NCBI GenBank assembly: GCA_910587475.1
Contig: CAJUMR010000011.1
Coordinates: 1 to 64,000, forward strand
Direction: 5' to 3'
Length of the DNA: 64,000 nt
Origin: an uncultured Muribaculaceae bacterium
GTDB taxonomy: Bacteria > Bacteroidota > Bacteroidia > Bacteroidales > Muribaculaceae
A program made the translations under genes and the position numbers. The notes below the pieces were generated by a model, which saw only the letters and a list, made by a program, of their open reading frames with translations, was not told the origin of the DNA and made no database searches. This document shows, one piece after another, positions 42,698 through 51,941 of this stretch (position 1 is its first letter; each line of letters starts with the position of its first letter).

Positions 42698-43723
42698 ATG
42701 CGCCCCTCCCACCCGTTCATAATACTCCTTTCAGTCTTGCTCTGTTCTTGTTCACAGAACAAGGAGTTGACTTACGACTCTCTGGATACGGAAAACATCG
42801 ACACTCTCAACTTCCGATCGCTTAACAGCACATTTTCATTCGGATATGCAAGCAAGATCCTGCTTCACGATTCTGGGTTGATTGTTTACGATGAGATGCA
42901 AAACGAACGTATACAATTCTTCAATAAAGAATCCGGTTGTTTTTCAGGATGCTTCGGACGTATCGGACAAGGTGATAAAGAACTGATTTCGCCGGCCAAC
43001 CTGTCGATCAATGGCAAAAGCGGTGTTCTATCGCTGTATGACTACGCCCGCGGGATCTTGCTGTCGTGCCGTCTGACCGACTTGCCGAACGAAAATCCTG
43101 ATGCATGGTTTTCTATTGATCTGCCCGACTATGACCTGCGGCCCAATTATGTGACAGGAGTTTCAGATAATGAATTTATAGCTATGCATGGCTCACCTCG
43201 GTTTACAAAAGCATGTGGCGGCGAGGTTCTATCATCTTTTGATTCCTATCCGGTTCTTCCTGACAATCATGGGGAAGAAATCACGCGCATGTTCTTTCTG
43301 TCACAATCGATCTGGGATATCAGCCCTGACGGTCAAAAAATGGTTCAAGCCACAACATTGGGCAGCATATTGCAGATATTTGATTTAAAAACAGCGGCAA
43401 TAAAATCGTCGGCCATCAGATACTTCCACAAACCGATATTTGCCGAACAAAAAGGTCAGATCGAAATGCTGCCCGAAACAATCTTCGGCTTCTCGTGCAT
43501 ACAAGCCACAGATAGATACATTTACGCCACACTACACGGCGTTGCCAACCCGACCGTTTTTCCCGATTCAATCTATGTATTTGATTGGAATGGAAATTTG
43601 ATCAAAAAACTCTCTACCGATCAACAGATCTGCTGTTTCTGCGTTGACGAGCAAAATTGTAAGATCTATGCAATGGTCATGAACGAGGCAGGCGAGCAGA
43701 TACTGGGATATTTCATTGAATAA
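42698..43723 (+). CDS. BF3164-like lipoprotein (beta-propeller)
   Basis: 341-aa lipoprotein. The signal peptide FIILLSVLLCSCSQN gives a lipobox Cys near residue 18. The body has six to seven propeller-like blades with turns such as NKESGCFSGCFGRIGQGDKELISP and PDSIYVFDWNGNLIKKLSTD, as in the BF3164/TolB-like 6-bladed family of Bacteroides. Its base composition is more AT-rich than its neighbours, hinting at separate ancestry. A dyad (GCAAAATT/AATTTTGC, 42619-42648) lies in the 116-bp gap upstream and could be an operator. Function unknown. Confidence 0.75.
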   Translation: MRPSHPFIILLSVLLCSCSQNKELTYDSLDTENIDTLNFRSLNSTFSFGYASKILLHDSGLIVYDEMQNERIQFFNKESGCFSGCFGRIGQGDKELISPANLSINGKSGVLSLYDYARGILLSCRLTDLPNENPDAWFSIDLPDYDLRPNYVTGVSDNEFIAMHGSPRFTKACGGEVLSSFDSYPVLPDNHGEEITRMFFLSQSIWDISPDGQKMVQATTLGSILQIFDLKTAAIKSSAIRYFHKPIFAEQKGQIEMLPETIFGFSCIQATDRYIYATLHGVANPTVFPDSIYVFDWNGNLIKKLSTDQQICCFCVDEQNCKIYAMVMNEAGEQILGYFIE

Positions 43724-43841
43724 TAACCCACTTCATCCCCCAACACTACGGCTCATCCATCGTAATTTTTCCTCAAAATCAGAATTATATTTAACACTAC
43801 AAAATTAAGCCCGGCAATTACCAGCCAAAATGACACAAAAT

Positions 43842-43868
43842 AGCCCCGAAGGATTCTCCTCCGGGGCT
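43842..43868. terminator. Hairpin between convergent genes
   Basis: AGCCCCG/CGGGGCT with an inner AGGA/TCCT and one mismatch, between the BF3164-like gene and the broken HTH gene. T-rich sequence on both sides is short, so it could serve either direction. Confidence 0.6.
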
Positions 43869-43889
43869 TATAATCAGGTAAAAAAATAA

Positions 43890-44213
43890 TCAGCAAATTG
43901 GCTTCACGATTTCCACACGCATGCCGAGAGCTTCGATTATGCGGTAAAAAACTGTGACGCTTGGTGTGATTAGTCCGTTTTCAATCCTGGAAATATAAGA
44001 TTTTGTAACGTGGAGTTTTTCGGCAAGTTCGCTGATGAATACATCCGCAATGTCGTCCGAAAATTGAACCTGCGGCCACGTAAAAGACTTGGTTTTTCAA
44101 CTCCTAAAGAAGAGTTCTTCAAACAAATCCATAATTTTGCACTTGCCAGTTGAACCTACCGTAGGTTCAACCGGACATGCTGTTGGCGTAGTTTCGTCGA
44201 TTTTTTTTCTCAT
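43890..44213 (-). pseudogene. Broken HTH (XRE-type) regulator with in-frame TGA
   Basis: From ATG 44213 the frame runs 38 codons, including CPVEPTVG (which resembles the start of HxlR-family regulators) and a second ATG at 44132, then meets TGA at 44097-44099. The same frame stays open after it to 43890, encoding a clear XRE C-terminal half: AEKLHVTKSYISRIENG (recognition helix), ITPSVTVFYRIIEALGMRVEIVKPIC. There is no ATG, GTG or TTG start between the TGA and the HTH. The simplest reading is a decayed regulator, perhaps a chimera; a sequencing error or recoding is possible. No toxin gene is adjacent. Confidence 0.65.
44149..44171. promoter_or_regulatory. Perfect 23-bp palindrome, possible operator
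   Basis: Arms GTTGAACCTAC (44149-44159) and GTAGGTTCAAC (44161-44171) with a single central base, 17 bp before the ATG at 44132 of the HTH remnant and about 60 bp from the TonB-receptor -7 box. Such dyads are typical autorepressor operators, but it also falls inside the longer remnant frame. Confidence 0.5.
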
Positions 44214-44229
44214 TTTAAGAATAATATAT

Positions 44230-44237
44230 TATCTTTG
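44230..44237 (+). promoter_or_regulatory. Candidate -7 box for TonB receptor operon
   Basis: TATCTTTG, giving a leader of about 105 nt to the ATG at 44348. The -33 position holds a T-run rather than TTTG. Confidence 0.5.
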
Positions 44238-44347
44238 ACAGCTTGTTTCACTGCGTGCGCATCTTGCCGCGCAAAGATTCGGCCACAAGTTAACCGTCAA
44301 TACAATATCAAACATCAAAAATATCAAAAACCATAACCCAATCTTGT

Positions 44348-47095
44348 ATGAGACTTAAACTGTTTCTATTCATGTTGCTCTCGGCCATGCTGCCGATGAC
44401 AGCCCAGACCGCAGCAATAGTCGGGAAAATCGTCAACGCGACGTCCGGCAATCCGGTTTCTGGCGCGACAGTCGCCCTTCGCGACAATGGAATGTCGGTA
44501 CGGACCAACTTCAACGGCGATTTCCGCATCGAAGCTCCCGCCGGCGACAACTTCCTCACCGTAGTCAACGACGGCTTCACAAGCCTCGGACTCGACGTAA
44601 CCGTCGGATCAGGAAAAACGGATCTCGGCGAGCTCCGCATCAACCCTGTCGATGACGACGACTATTTCGCTGAGTCGAGCGACCTTATCATCGACGATGC
44701 GACTTTCGAAGACGAAGAAGGCAGCAGTCAGAGCGTCGCAGCCCTCAACGGAGCAAATGACGACATTTACTACAGCACCGCCTCCTACAACTTCTCGCCG
44801 ATGTATTTCCGCTACAGAGGCTACGACAACCAGTATCAGACCGTCTACATCAACGGCATGGCGTTCAACGACCCCATCCGCGGACGTTTCAACTTCTCGA
44901 CTCTCATGGGCATGACTTCGCGCGCATTCCGCAATAAGACAACAACCGCAGGAATGGGTGCTTCGAATTATGGCTTCGGATCTATCGGCGGATCGGTCAA
45001 CTACAACACCGTCACCGATCTCTACTCGCCGGGCTTCAACGGCTCGCTCGCCTACACCAACTCAAGCTATATGATGCGCGCCATGGCGACATACTCCACT
45101 GGCGTCAGCCGCAAGGGTTGGGCGTTCACTGTCAGCGCCATCGGACGATATGCCGAAGAGGGTGTGATGGAAGGAACGTTCTACAATTCGGGCGGTCTCT
45201 TCCTCTCTCTTGAGAAAATCCTCAACCCCAACAACTCGCTGACCTTTACGGCATTCGGCGGCCCGACCCAGAGAGCCTCAGGCATCGCCACATATCAGGA
45301 AGCCTACGATCTCGCCGGCTCTAACCTCTACAACCCCGCATGGGGATGGCAGGACGGCAAGAAGCGCTCATCGAGAATCACCGAAACGTTCGACCCCACA
45401 ATGATGCTCAACTGGCTCTACAAGAAAGACAACACAATCGTCAACACTGCCGCTGCCGCTCGCTGGGTCAACTACAACCGCACGGCTCTCCAGTACTACA
45501 AGGCCAACGACCCCAACCCGACATACTACCGCTATCTTCCATCTTACTATGAAGATAACGAAGAGCAGTTTGACCTCTACACCCAGGGATGGCGCGACGG
45601 TTCGCTCCGTCAGATCCGTTGGGACGACCTCTATCAGGTCAACTACCTCAACAACATTCAGAACGAAAACCTCCCCGACAGCGAGAAAAAAGGTTCGAGC
45701 TACATCATGGAGAACCGCATCAGCAACCAGTTCAGCGCCATGTTCAGCTCATATGTCAACACTCGTCTGAACGACGTTCTCTCGCTTCAGGGCGGTGTGT
45801 CGTTCAACTACACCAAAGGCTCTAACTACAAGACCGTCCGCGACCTCATGGGCGGTGAATTCTGGCTTGACGTCGATCCGTTCAGCGACCGCGACTTCAC
45901 AATCGCACCCGACAACCTCCAGAACGACCTCGACCACCCCAACCGCCGCGTCGGCAAGGGAGACAGATTCGGCTACGATTACGACATCCACTCTATCCAG
46001 GCTGAAGCTTGGATCCAGAACGTGATCAACCTCCCCAACTGGGACATCAACTACGGCCTCAAGATGAGCTACACCCAATATCAGCGCGACGGCCACATGC
46101 GCAACGGACGTGCACCGTTGAACTCTTTGGGTAAAAGCGCGATGCAGCGCTTCGACAATGCCGAGCTGAAAGTCGGAGCTACATACAAACTCGACGGTCG
46201 CAACTACTTCTCGGCTCACCTCGACTACGGCACACGCGCGCCGCTGTTCGACAACGTGTTCATCGCTCCCCGCGTCAAAAACACAACCGTCGACAAGCCT
46301 GCAAACGAACGCGACCTCGCCGTCGACCTCGGATACACTTGGAACTACCGTCGCTTCCGCGGTTCAATCACCGGCTACTACACAGTGATGGACAACGCCA
46401 TCGAACGCAACGGCTTCTACGACGAGACTTATCAGACCTACACAAACTATGTGCTCACCGACGTCAAGCGCGTCTACAAAGGCATCGAACTCGGCATGGC
46501 TTACAAGATCACACCATCGCTCACCGCTACATTTGCCGGCACGATCTCGCGCTTCCAGTATAAGAACAACCCTCAGGGCACACGTACTTTCGAAAACGGT
46601 CTGTACCCCGACTCGACACAGACTGTCTACCTCAAGAACTACTATCTCGGTTCTGTGCCCCAGACTCAGGCCAACCTCGGTCTCGACTGGGCTGCTCCCG
46701 GCAACTGGTTCTTCAACATCAACGGCACATTCCAAGGTGACGCCTGCGTCAACCTCGCTCCGGCCTACCACGAAGCTCTTCCCCAACTTTGGGAACAGTT
46801 TGGCGACAGCGAGGAACAGCTGATGGCCAAAATCGACGAGCTTTCGGCTCAGGACAAGATCAAAAACGCCTTCACCCTCAACCTCTCGATCGGCAAACTC
46901 ATCTACATCAACCGAAAAGTGTCGCTCAACATCAACGTCAACATCAACAACATTCTCAACAACCGCGATGTTGTCACCTACGCTTACCAGCAGGGACGAC
47001 TCGACACAAAGAACTTCGACCGCGGAGCCTATCCCAACCGTCTGAGCTACGCTCAAGGTATCAGGGCATTCGTCAATGTCGGCGTCAGATTTTAA
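44348..47095 (+). CDS. TonB-dependent receptor with carboxypeptidase-like N-domain
   Basis: 915-aa outer-membrane transporter. The signal peptide ends near residue 20 (MTAQT). A carboxypeptidase-regulatory-like domain follows (about 22-100, GKIVNATSGNPVSGATVALRDNG), then a plug with YRGYDNQYQTVYINGMAFNDP and a 22-strand-type barrel ending ...YAQGIRAFVNVGVRF with the terminal aromatic. It is not a SusC (no SusD partner). Two DUF5689 lipoproteins follow directly (30 bp and 29 bp gaps), so the three genes make one surface uptake or adhesion unit. The ligand is unknown. Confidence 0.9.
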   Translation: MRLKLFLFMLLSAMLPMTAQTAAIVGKIVNATSGNPVSGATVALRDNGMSVRTNFNGDFRIEAPAGDNFLTVVNDGFTSLGLDVTVGSGKTDLGELRINPVDDDDYFAESSDLIIDDATFEDEEGSSQSVAALNGANDDIYYSTASYNFSPMYFRYRGYDNQYQTVYINGMAFNDPIRGRFNFSTLMGMTSRAFRNKTTTAGMGASNYGFGSIGGSVNYNTVTDLYSPGFNGSLAYTNSSYMMRAMATYSTGVSRKGWAFTVSAIGRYAEEGVMEGTFYNSGGLFLSLEKILNPNNSLTFTAFGGPTQRASGIATYQEAYDLAGSNLYNPAWGWQDGKKRSSRITETFDPTMMLNWLYKKDNTIVNTAAAARWVNYNRTALQYYKANDPNPTYYRYLPSYYEDNEEQFDLYTQGWRDGSLRQIRWDDLYQVNYLNNIQNENLPDSEKKGSSYIMENRISNQFSAMFSSYVNTRLNDVLSLQGGVSFNYTKGSNYKTVRDLMGGEFWLDVDPFSDRDFTIAPDNLQNDLDHPNRRVGKGDRFGYDYDIHSIQAEAWIQNVINLPNWDINYGLKMSYTQYQRDGHMRNGRAPLNSLGKSAMQRFDNAELKVGATYKLDGRNYFSAHLDYGTRAPLFDNVFIAPRVKNTTVDKPANERDLAVDLGYTWNYRRFRGSITGYYTVMDNAIERNGFYDETYQTYTNYVLTDVKRVYKGIELGMAYKITPSLTATFAGTISRFQYKNNPQGTRTFENGLYPDSTQTVYLKNYYLGSVPQTQANLGLDWAAPGNWFFNINGTFQGDACVNLAPAYHEALPQLWEQFGDSEEQLMAKIDELSAQDKIKNAFTLNLSIGKLIYINRKVSLNINVNINNILNNRDVVTYAYQQGRLDTKNFDRGAYPNRLSYAQGIRAFVNVGVRF

Positions 47096-47125
47096 TGTAT
47101 GACTTTCAACTATAGCAATCGATCA

Positions 47126-49132
47126 ATGAAAAAGACTTCATTATACATAGCCTCTATGGCAATCGCTGCCGCTGCACTCGGTGCATGCGACAACGAATTC
47201 GAGCGTCCGCCGATGGTAGTGCCTTCTTCCGCTTGGGAAGCAAACACAACAATCGAGGACTTCAAAGCCGAATACTGGAACACAGTCGAGACAGCCCCTC
47301 AGGTTGTCGGACTCAATGCCGACGGCGACTCGATCATCGTCAAAGGACGCGTTTGCTCCTCCGACAAATCGGGCAACATTTTCAAATATCTGATCATCCA
47401 GGGCGAATCTGAAGCTCTCGCGCTCACGCTCGACTTCTACGACATCTACGAAAGCTACAAGTTCGGACAGGAGATCTATGTCAACCTTTCGGGTCTGACC
47501 ATCGGCGGATACTCCGGCCTGATGTGTGTCGGCAACGGCACTGACGACCGCGGTCGTGTGGCACGTGCCGCCGAAACCCTTTTCGCTACCCACGCTCAGG
47601 TCAACGGACTGCCGGCCACAGCGATGGTCGACACTGTCGTCACCTCCATCCCGACTGTCGAAGCAGCCAAGGCATCGGCCGAAGGCCTTCAGCAATGGCA
47701 GAGCCGTCTGGTGCGCTTCGACAACGTTCGTTTCGAAGACGCCGGTGAGCCATTTGCAGTCGGCACATCTTCGACAAGCCGCTACATCATCGACGACGCA
47801 GGCAACCGACTCCTCGTCTACAACAGCACATACTCCGACTTCAAGGACCAGCTCCTGCCTTCGGGCAACGGCTCGGTTGTCGGCATCATGAGCTACTTCG
47901 GCACAACATGGCAATTGCTTCTCATCGACGCTGAAGGTTGCATCGGTTTCAACGGCGTGACACCTCCCGTGTTCTCGCCCGCTGCCGGCACAGTGAAACC
48001 CGGCACAGAGATCACCATCTCTTGCGCCACAGAAGGTGCTGAGATCCATTACACTCTCGACGGCTCTGACCCGACAATCTCGTCGCAGCTCTACACCGAC
48101 CCGATCGTTCTCGAAGAGACCACCACAATCAAAGCCATCGCCACCCTCGCAGGCCACGAAGCCAGCAAAATCACTTCGGCCCGTTTCGTCGTCTCCGACA
48201 GCGCAGCTCCCGAAGGCGACGGATCGCAGGAATCACCCTACACCATCGCTCAGATAATCGCCATGGCGCCGACTTCGACTTCGACAGCTGTAGCAGAAGG
48301 AGTATGGGGCACAGGCTACATCGTCGGCTACATCCCCACAGGTGGAGCATCGACAACCATCGACCTCACCGTATTCGGCACTTCCGGCAGCGTCATCGCT
48401 TCGAACCTTGTGATCGCACCCACTGCCGATGAGACAGACTACAACAACTGCATCGCCATCCAGCTGTCGTCAGGCACAGACATCCGCGCAGCACTCAACC
48501 TTGTCGACCACCCCGAAAACATCGGCAAACTCGTCAAAGTGAAAGGCGACGTGATGAAATACTGCAACGCTCCGGGCCTCAAGAATCTTTCGGCCTATGA
48601 GCTCGATGGTGAAGGCGGCGGCACAACTCCGACTCCCCCCGCCGGCGACGCCATCTTCTCGGAAACATTCCTCAACGGCAATCTCGGCAGCTTCGCATCA
48701 TCGGTTGAAACTTCCGGATCATGGACCGGATGGAGAGCCAACACTTCCAACCCCCTCTGCGCGATAGCCAACTCTTATGTCGAAGGCACTAACGAAGCCG
48801 CCACCGCATGGCTCTACTCTCCCGCCATCAGCCTCGAAGGCTACACTTCGGCGTCTCTCTCGTTCGAACAGGCTTTCGGCTTCTACTTCCCGACTACACA
48901 GGAGCAGTTCTGCACCGTCAACATCAGAGTCAGCGGCGGCGAATGGCAATCGCTGACCCTCACCAACTTCCCCGAAAAAGGCCAGGGCAACTGGACCGGT
49001 TGGGTCGAGAACACTCTCGACATTTCGTCTTACGCCGGAAAGACCATCGAACTCGCCTTCAAATATGTCAACGACGGAAAGCAGAGCGTCGCTTGGGAAA
49101 TCCGCAACCTGACTGTCAACGGAAGCAAATGA
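47126..49132 (+). CDS. DUF5689/DUF6359 lipoprotein with jelly-roll C-domain
   Basis: 668-aa lipoprotein; MKKTSLYIASMAIAAAALGACDNEF gives the lipobox Cys at 21. Order of parts: DUF5689 OB-fold-like region (about 40-270, SIIVKGRVCSSDKSGNIFKYLIIQ), chitobiase/HexC-type repeat (about 278-360, IHYTLDGSDPTISSQLYTDPIVLEETTTIKAIA), DUF6359 (about 370-495), Pro-rich linker, and a choice-of-anchor J-like jelly roll (about 510-668). It is probably a surface lipoprotein partner of the TonB receptor. I start at 47126 rather than at the upstream in-frame ATG. Confidence 0.8.
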   Translation: MKKTSLYIASMAIAAAALGACDNEFERPPMVVPSSAWEANTTIEDFKAEYWNTVETAPQVVGLNADGDSIIVKGRVCSSDKSGNIFKYLIIQGESEALALTLDFYDIYESYKFGQEIYVNLSGLTIGGYSGLMCVGNGTDDRGRVARAAETLFATHAQVNGLPATAMVDTVVTSIPTVEAAKASAEGLQQWQSRLVRFDNVRFEDAGEPFAVGTSSTSRYIIDDAGNRLLVYNSTYSDFKDQLLPSGNGSVVGIMSYFGTTWQLLLIDAEGCIGFNGVTPPVFSPAAGTVKPGTEITISCATEGAEIHYTLDGSDPTISSQLYTDPIVLEETTTIKAIATLAGHEASKITSARFVVSDSAAPEGDGSQESPYTIAQIIAMAPTSTSTAVAEGVWGTGYIVGYIPTGGASTTIDLTVFGTSGSVIASNLVIAPTADETDYNNCIAIQLSSGTDIRAALNLVDHPENIGKLVKVKGDVMKYCNAPGLKNLSAYELDGEGGGTTPTPPAGDAIFSETFLNGNLGSFASSVETSGSWTGWRANTSNPLCAIANSYVEGTNEAATAWLYSPAISLEGYTSASLSFEQAFGFYFPTTQEQFCTVNIRVSGGEWQSLTLTNFPEKGQGNWTGWVENTLDISSYAGKTIELAFKYVNDGKQSVAWEIRNLTVNGSK

Positions 49133-49161
49133 TCGTCAAACCTATAACCATATAGACAACA

Positions 49162-51816
49162 ATGAAATCTGTTAAATCATATATCTTTGGGCTTGGCGCG
49201 GCGATCGCTCTTGCTGCCGGCTTCACCGCTTGTCAGGACGACATCGACGCCCCGGCAATGGAGATACCCGTCGCCGTTAATCAAGCCAACACAACCATTG
49301 CTGAGCTGAAAGAAGCCTTCTGGCAAGAAACAACAAACTATGCCTTGCAGGTACCCGCAAAAGAAGACGGCTCGCACTACATCATCAAAGGACGCGTCAT
49401 ATCATCTGACGAGCACAGCAACGTGTTCAAATTCCTGTCTATCCAGGACGAAACGGCCGCTATAACATTCTCGGTCAACTCCTACAACCTCTACCTCAAC
49501 TACCGCGTAGGCCAGGAGATCGTTGTCGACGCCACAGGCATGTACATCGGCAAATACGCCGGTCTACAGCAGTTCGGCACTCCCTCCTACTACGAGAACG
49601 GTTCGACATGGCAAGTCGGCTTCATGTCTCCCGAATTCTTCCAGCAGCACATCGAGCTCAACAACGTGCCCGATGTCGAAAAGCTCGACACTCTGACAGT
49701 CAACTCGTTCAGCGAGTTTGACACATCGGCCGAAGGTCTCCGCAAATGGCAGGGACAGCTCGTGCGCATCAACAATGTCCACTTCCTCGACGGAGGTGTC
49801 AAGACATTCTCGGCATACCACAGCAACAGCAACGACGATGTCAACAAGACTCTGATCGATGCCGCCGGCAACAGCAACCTCGTAGTCCGCACAAGCGGCT
49901 ATGCCGACTTCTGGAACCAGAAATTGCCCGAAGGCAATGGCGACATCGTCGGCATTCTCAGCTTCTACCAGAGCCTCAGCGGTTCGTCGATGTGGCAGCT
50001 GATCCTCAACGACGTCGACGGCTGCATGAACTTCGGCAACCCGACAGTTCCGGCCGGCTCTGAAAACAATCCCTACCAGGTAGAAGATGTGATCAAACTC
50101 GAAACCGACGGCACTGTAGCCGACGGATGGGTGACCGGATATATCGTCGGTTCTGTTGCTCCCGGTGTCACTGATGTGACTTCTAACGAAGACATCACAT
50201 GGGGCGCTGAGGCTCTCATGCCCTACACCCTCGTCATCGGAGCTGACAAAGAAACCACTGACATCAGCCAGGCTCTCGTAATCGAACTTCCCGCCAACAC
50301 TCCTCTCCGTCAGTTGGGCAACCTCCGCGACAATCCTCAGAACTACGGCAAAGCGATCACAGTCAAAGGCTCATTCGAAAAAGTAATGGGCACATTTGGC
50401 GTAGCCGGCAACAGCGGCGCTGCATCTCAGTTCAAGATCGAAGGCGTTGACGCCGGTAACGATGGTGTTCCAGAAGGCAACGGCACCGCCGACAGCCCGT
50501 TCAACGCCACTCAAGCTAAGGCCCAGGCTATCGCCAACGGCACTGCAAGCACCGAAAATGTCTATGTCAAAGGCTACATCACCAGCGGCGCAATCAACAT
50601 GACCTACGGCACCGGCACATGGACAATCTCAAACAATCCCGACGGTTCGGGCGACACATTCGAACTCTTCGGAACTTACGACACCAACAACAGCAAATTC
50701 ACCGATGAAAACGCTGTCAAGATCGGCGACCTCGTTGTCGCAGTAGGACCGATTTTCTACTACAACAGCAAAACGCCCGAAATGAGCAAAGGCCACCTCG
50801 TGTCGATCAACGGCGGAGGCAGCGGCACCACTCCTACACCGCCCGCAGGCAACGCCATCTACTCCGAATCATTCACCAACGGCAACCTCGGAGCATTCAC
50901 CACAACTGTAGAAACATCGGGATCATGGACCGGATGGCGCGCCAACACCAACTCTCCCGTCTGCGCGATAGCCAACTCGTATATCAACGGCGTAAACGAA
51001 GCAGCAACAGCATGGATGATTTCTCCTGAAATCAACCTCACCGGCGCGACCAACGCTTCGGTCAAGCTAGAACAGGCTTTCGGCTTCTACTTCCCGACCA
51101 AGCAGGAGCAGTTCTGCACGCTCAACATCCGCGAAAAAGGCGGACAATGGCAACAGCTCACCCTCACCCAATTCCCCGAAAAGGGCCAGGGCAACTGGAC
51201 AAGCTTCGCTGAAAACACAGTCGACATCTCGGCCTATGTAGGAAAAACCGTCGAAATCGGTTTCAAATACTACAACGACGGCAATCAGAGCATCGCTTGG
51301 GAGATAACCAACTTCTCGGTTATCGCCGATGCAGGCTCTGTGACCCCCGGCGGAGGCACTGATCCTGATCCCGATCCAGAACCCGATCCGACACCCGGCA
51401 CAGGCGAAGACGCCACAATCAAGGCAACTGCCATCACAAACATTCCCGGATCGACAACTGTCGACGGCTACACAATCACGATCAACCAAGGCTCAGGCTC
51501 TACAGCTCCGACCCTCCACGCTTCAAGCTCGGCAGTCCGTCTCTACGCTGACAACACCATCCAGATCAAGGGTGGGCGCATGACATCGATCGTATTCAAG
51601 ATCGCATCGACCAACAAAGCCCGATACACCACCGTCACCCCGAGCACAGGCTCTATCACCCCTGCTCAGGCTGAAGGCGACACATCGTTCACTTGGGTCG
51701 GCGATGCTTCGTCGGTGACCTTCACTGTCGGCCACGACGCCACACTCGGTTCCGACGGATCGGGCAAACGCGGACAGATCCACTTCACTCAGATCGACAT
51801 CACAGCCGCCAAATAA
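49162..51816 (+). CDS. DUF5689/DUF6359 lipoprotein, paralogue with extra C-domain
   Basis: 884-aa lipoprotein with a lipobox Cys at about 24 (AAGFTACQDD). It repeats the layout of its neighbour: DUF5689 (about 40-290), DUF6359 (about 300-430), an OB-like region (about 440-545), and the jelly-roll domain (about 555-725) sharing long identical blocks with the upstream protein (WTGWRAN, QAFGFYFPT, FPEKGQGNWT). It adds an acidic DPDPEPDPTPG linker and a final beta domain (about 755-884). The paralogy suggests a local duplication followed by domain gain. A strong terminator follows. Confidence 0.8.
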   Translation: MKSVKSYIFGLGAAIALAAGFTACQDDIDAPAMEIPVAVNQANTTIAELKEAFWQETTNYALQVPAKEDGSHYIIKGRVISSDEHSNVFKFLSIQDETAAITFSVNSYNLYLNYRVGQEIVVDATGMYIGKYAGLQQFGTPSYYENGSTWQVGFMSPEFFQQHIELNNVPDVEKLDTLTVNSFSEFDTSAEGLRKWQGQLVRINNVHFLDGGVKTFSAYHSNSNDDVNKTLIDAAGNSNLVVRTSGYADFWNQKLPEGNGDIVGILSFYQSLSGSSMWQLILNDVDGCMNFGNPTVPAGSENNPYQVEDVIKLETDGTVADGWVTGYIVGSVAPGVTDVTSNEDITWGAEALMPYTLVIGADKETTDISQALVIELPANTPLRQLGNLRDNPQNYGKAITVKGSFEKVMGTFGVAGNSGAASQFKIEGVDAGNDGVPEGNGTADSPFNATQAKAQAIANGTASTENVYVKGYITSGAINMTYGTGTWTISNNPDGSGDTFELFGTYDTNNSKFTDENAVKIGDLVVAVGPIFYYNSKTPEMSKGHLVSINGGGSGTTPTPPAGNAIYSESFTNGNLGAFTTTVETSGSWTGWRANTNSPVCAIANSYINGVNEAATAWMISPEINLTGATNASVKLEQAFGFYFPTKQEQFCTLNIREKGGQWQQLTLTQFPEKGQGNWTSFAENTVDISAYVGKTVEIGFKYYNDGNQSIAWEITNFSVIADAGSVTPGGGTDPDPDPEPDPTPGTGEDATIKATAITNIPGSTTVDGYTITINQGSGSTAPTLHASSSAVRLYADNTIQIKGGRMTSIVFKIASTNKARYTTVTPSTGSITPAQAEGDTSFTWVGDASSVTFTVGHDATLGSDGSGKRGQIHFTQIDITAAK

Positions 51817-51839
51817 TCCCTGACGGCTACGAAAATCTT

Positions 51840-51885
51840 CGCGCCCGGTGACGACAAACAGTTTCACCGGGCGCGACGCTTTTAT
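51840..51885 (+). terminator. Intrinsic terminator of TonB-lipoprotein operon
   Basis: An 11-bp GC-rich perfect stem (51840-51850 with 51865-51875) followed by ACGCTTTTATTT. Its T-run meets the -33 box of the next promoter. Confidence 0.85.
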
Positions 51886-51915
51886 TTGACCGATGAATAA
51901 ATTTTCATAAATTTG
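51885..51915 (+). promoter_or_regulatory. Promoter of DUF3822-rsmD operon
   Basis: TTTG at 51885-51888 and TAAATTTG at 51908-51915 with a 19-nt spacer; full consensus. Start near 51920, about 22 nt before the ATG at 51942. Confidence 0.8.
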
Positions 51916-51941
51916 TATCCTCAACCCTTGCGTTCGACACT

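Noticed and set aside
43890..44213. Toxin-antitoxin pair including the HTH remnant
   Set aside because: No toxin-like frame flanks it on either side; only the regulator remnant is present.
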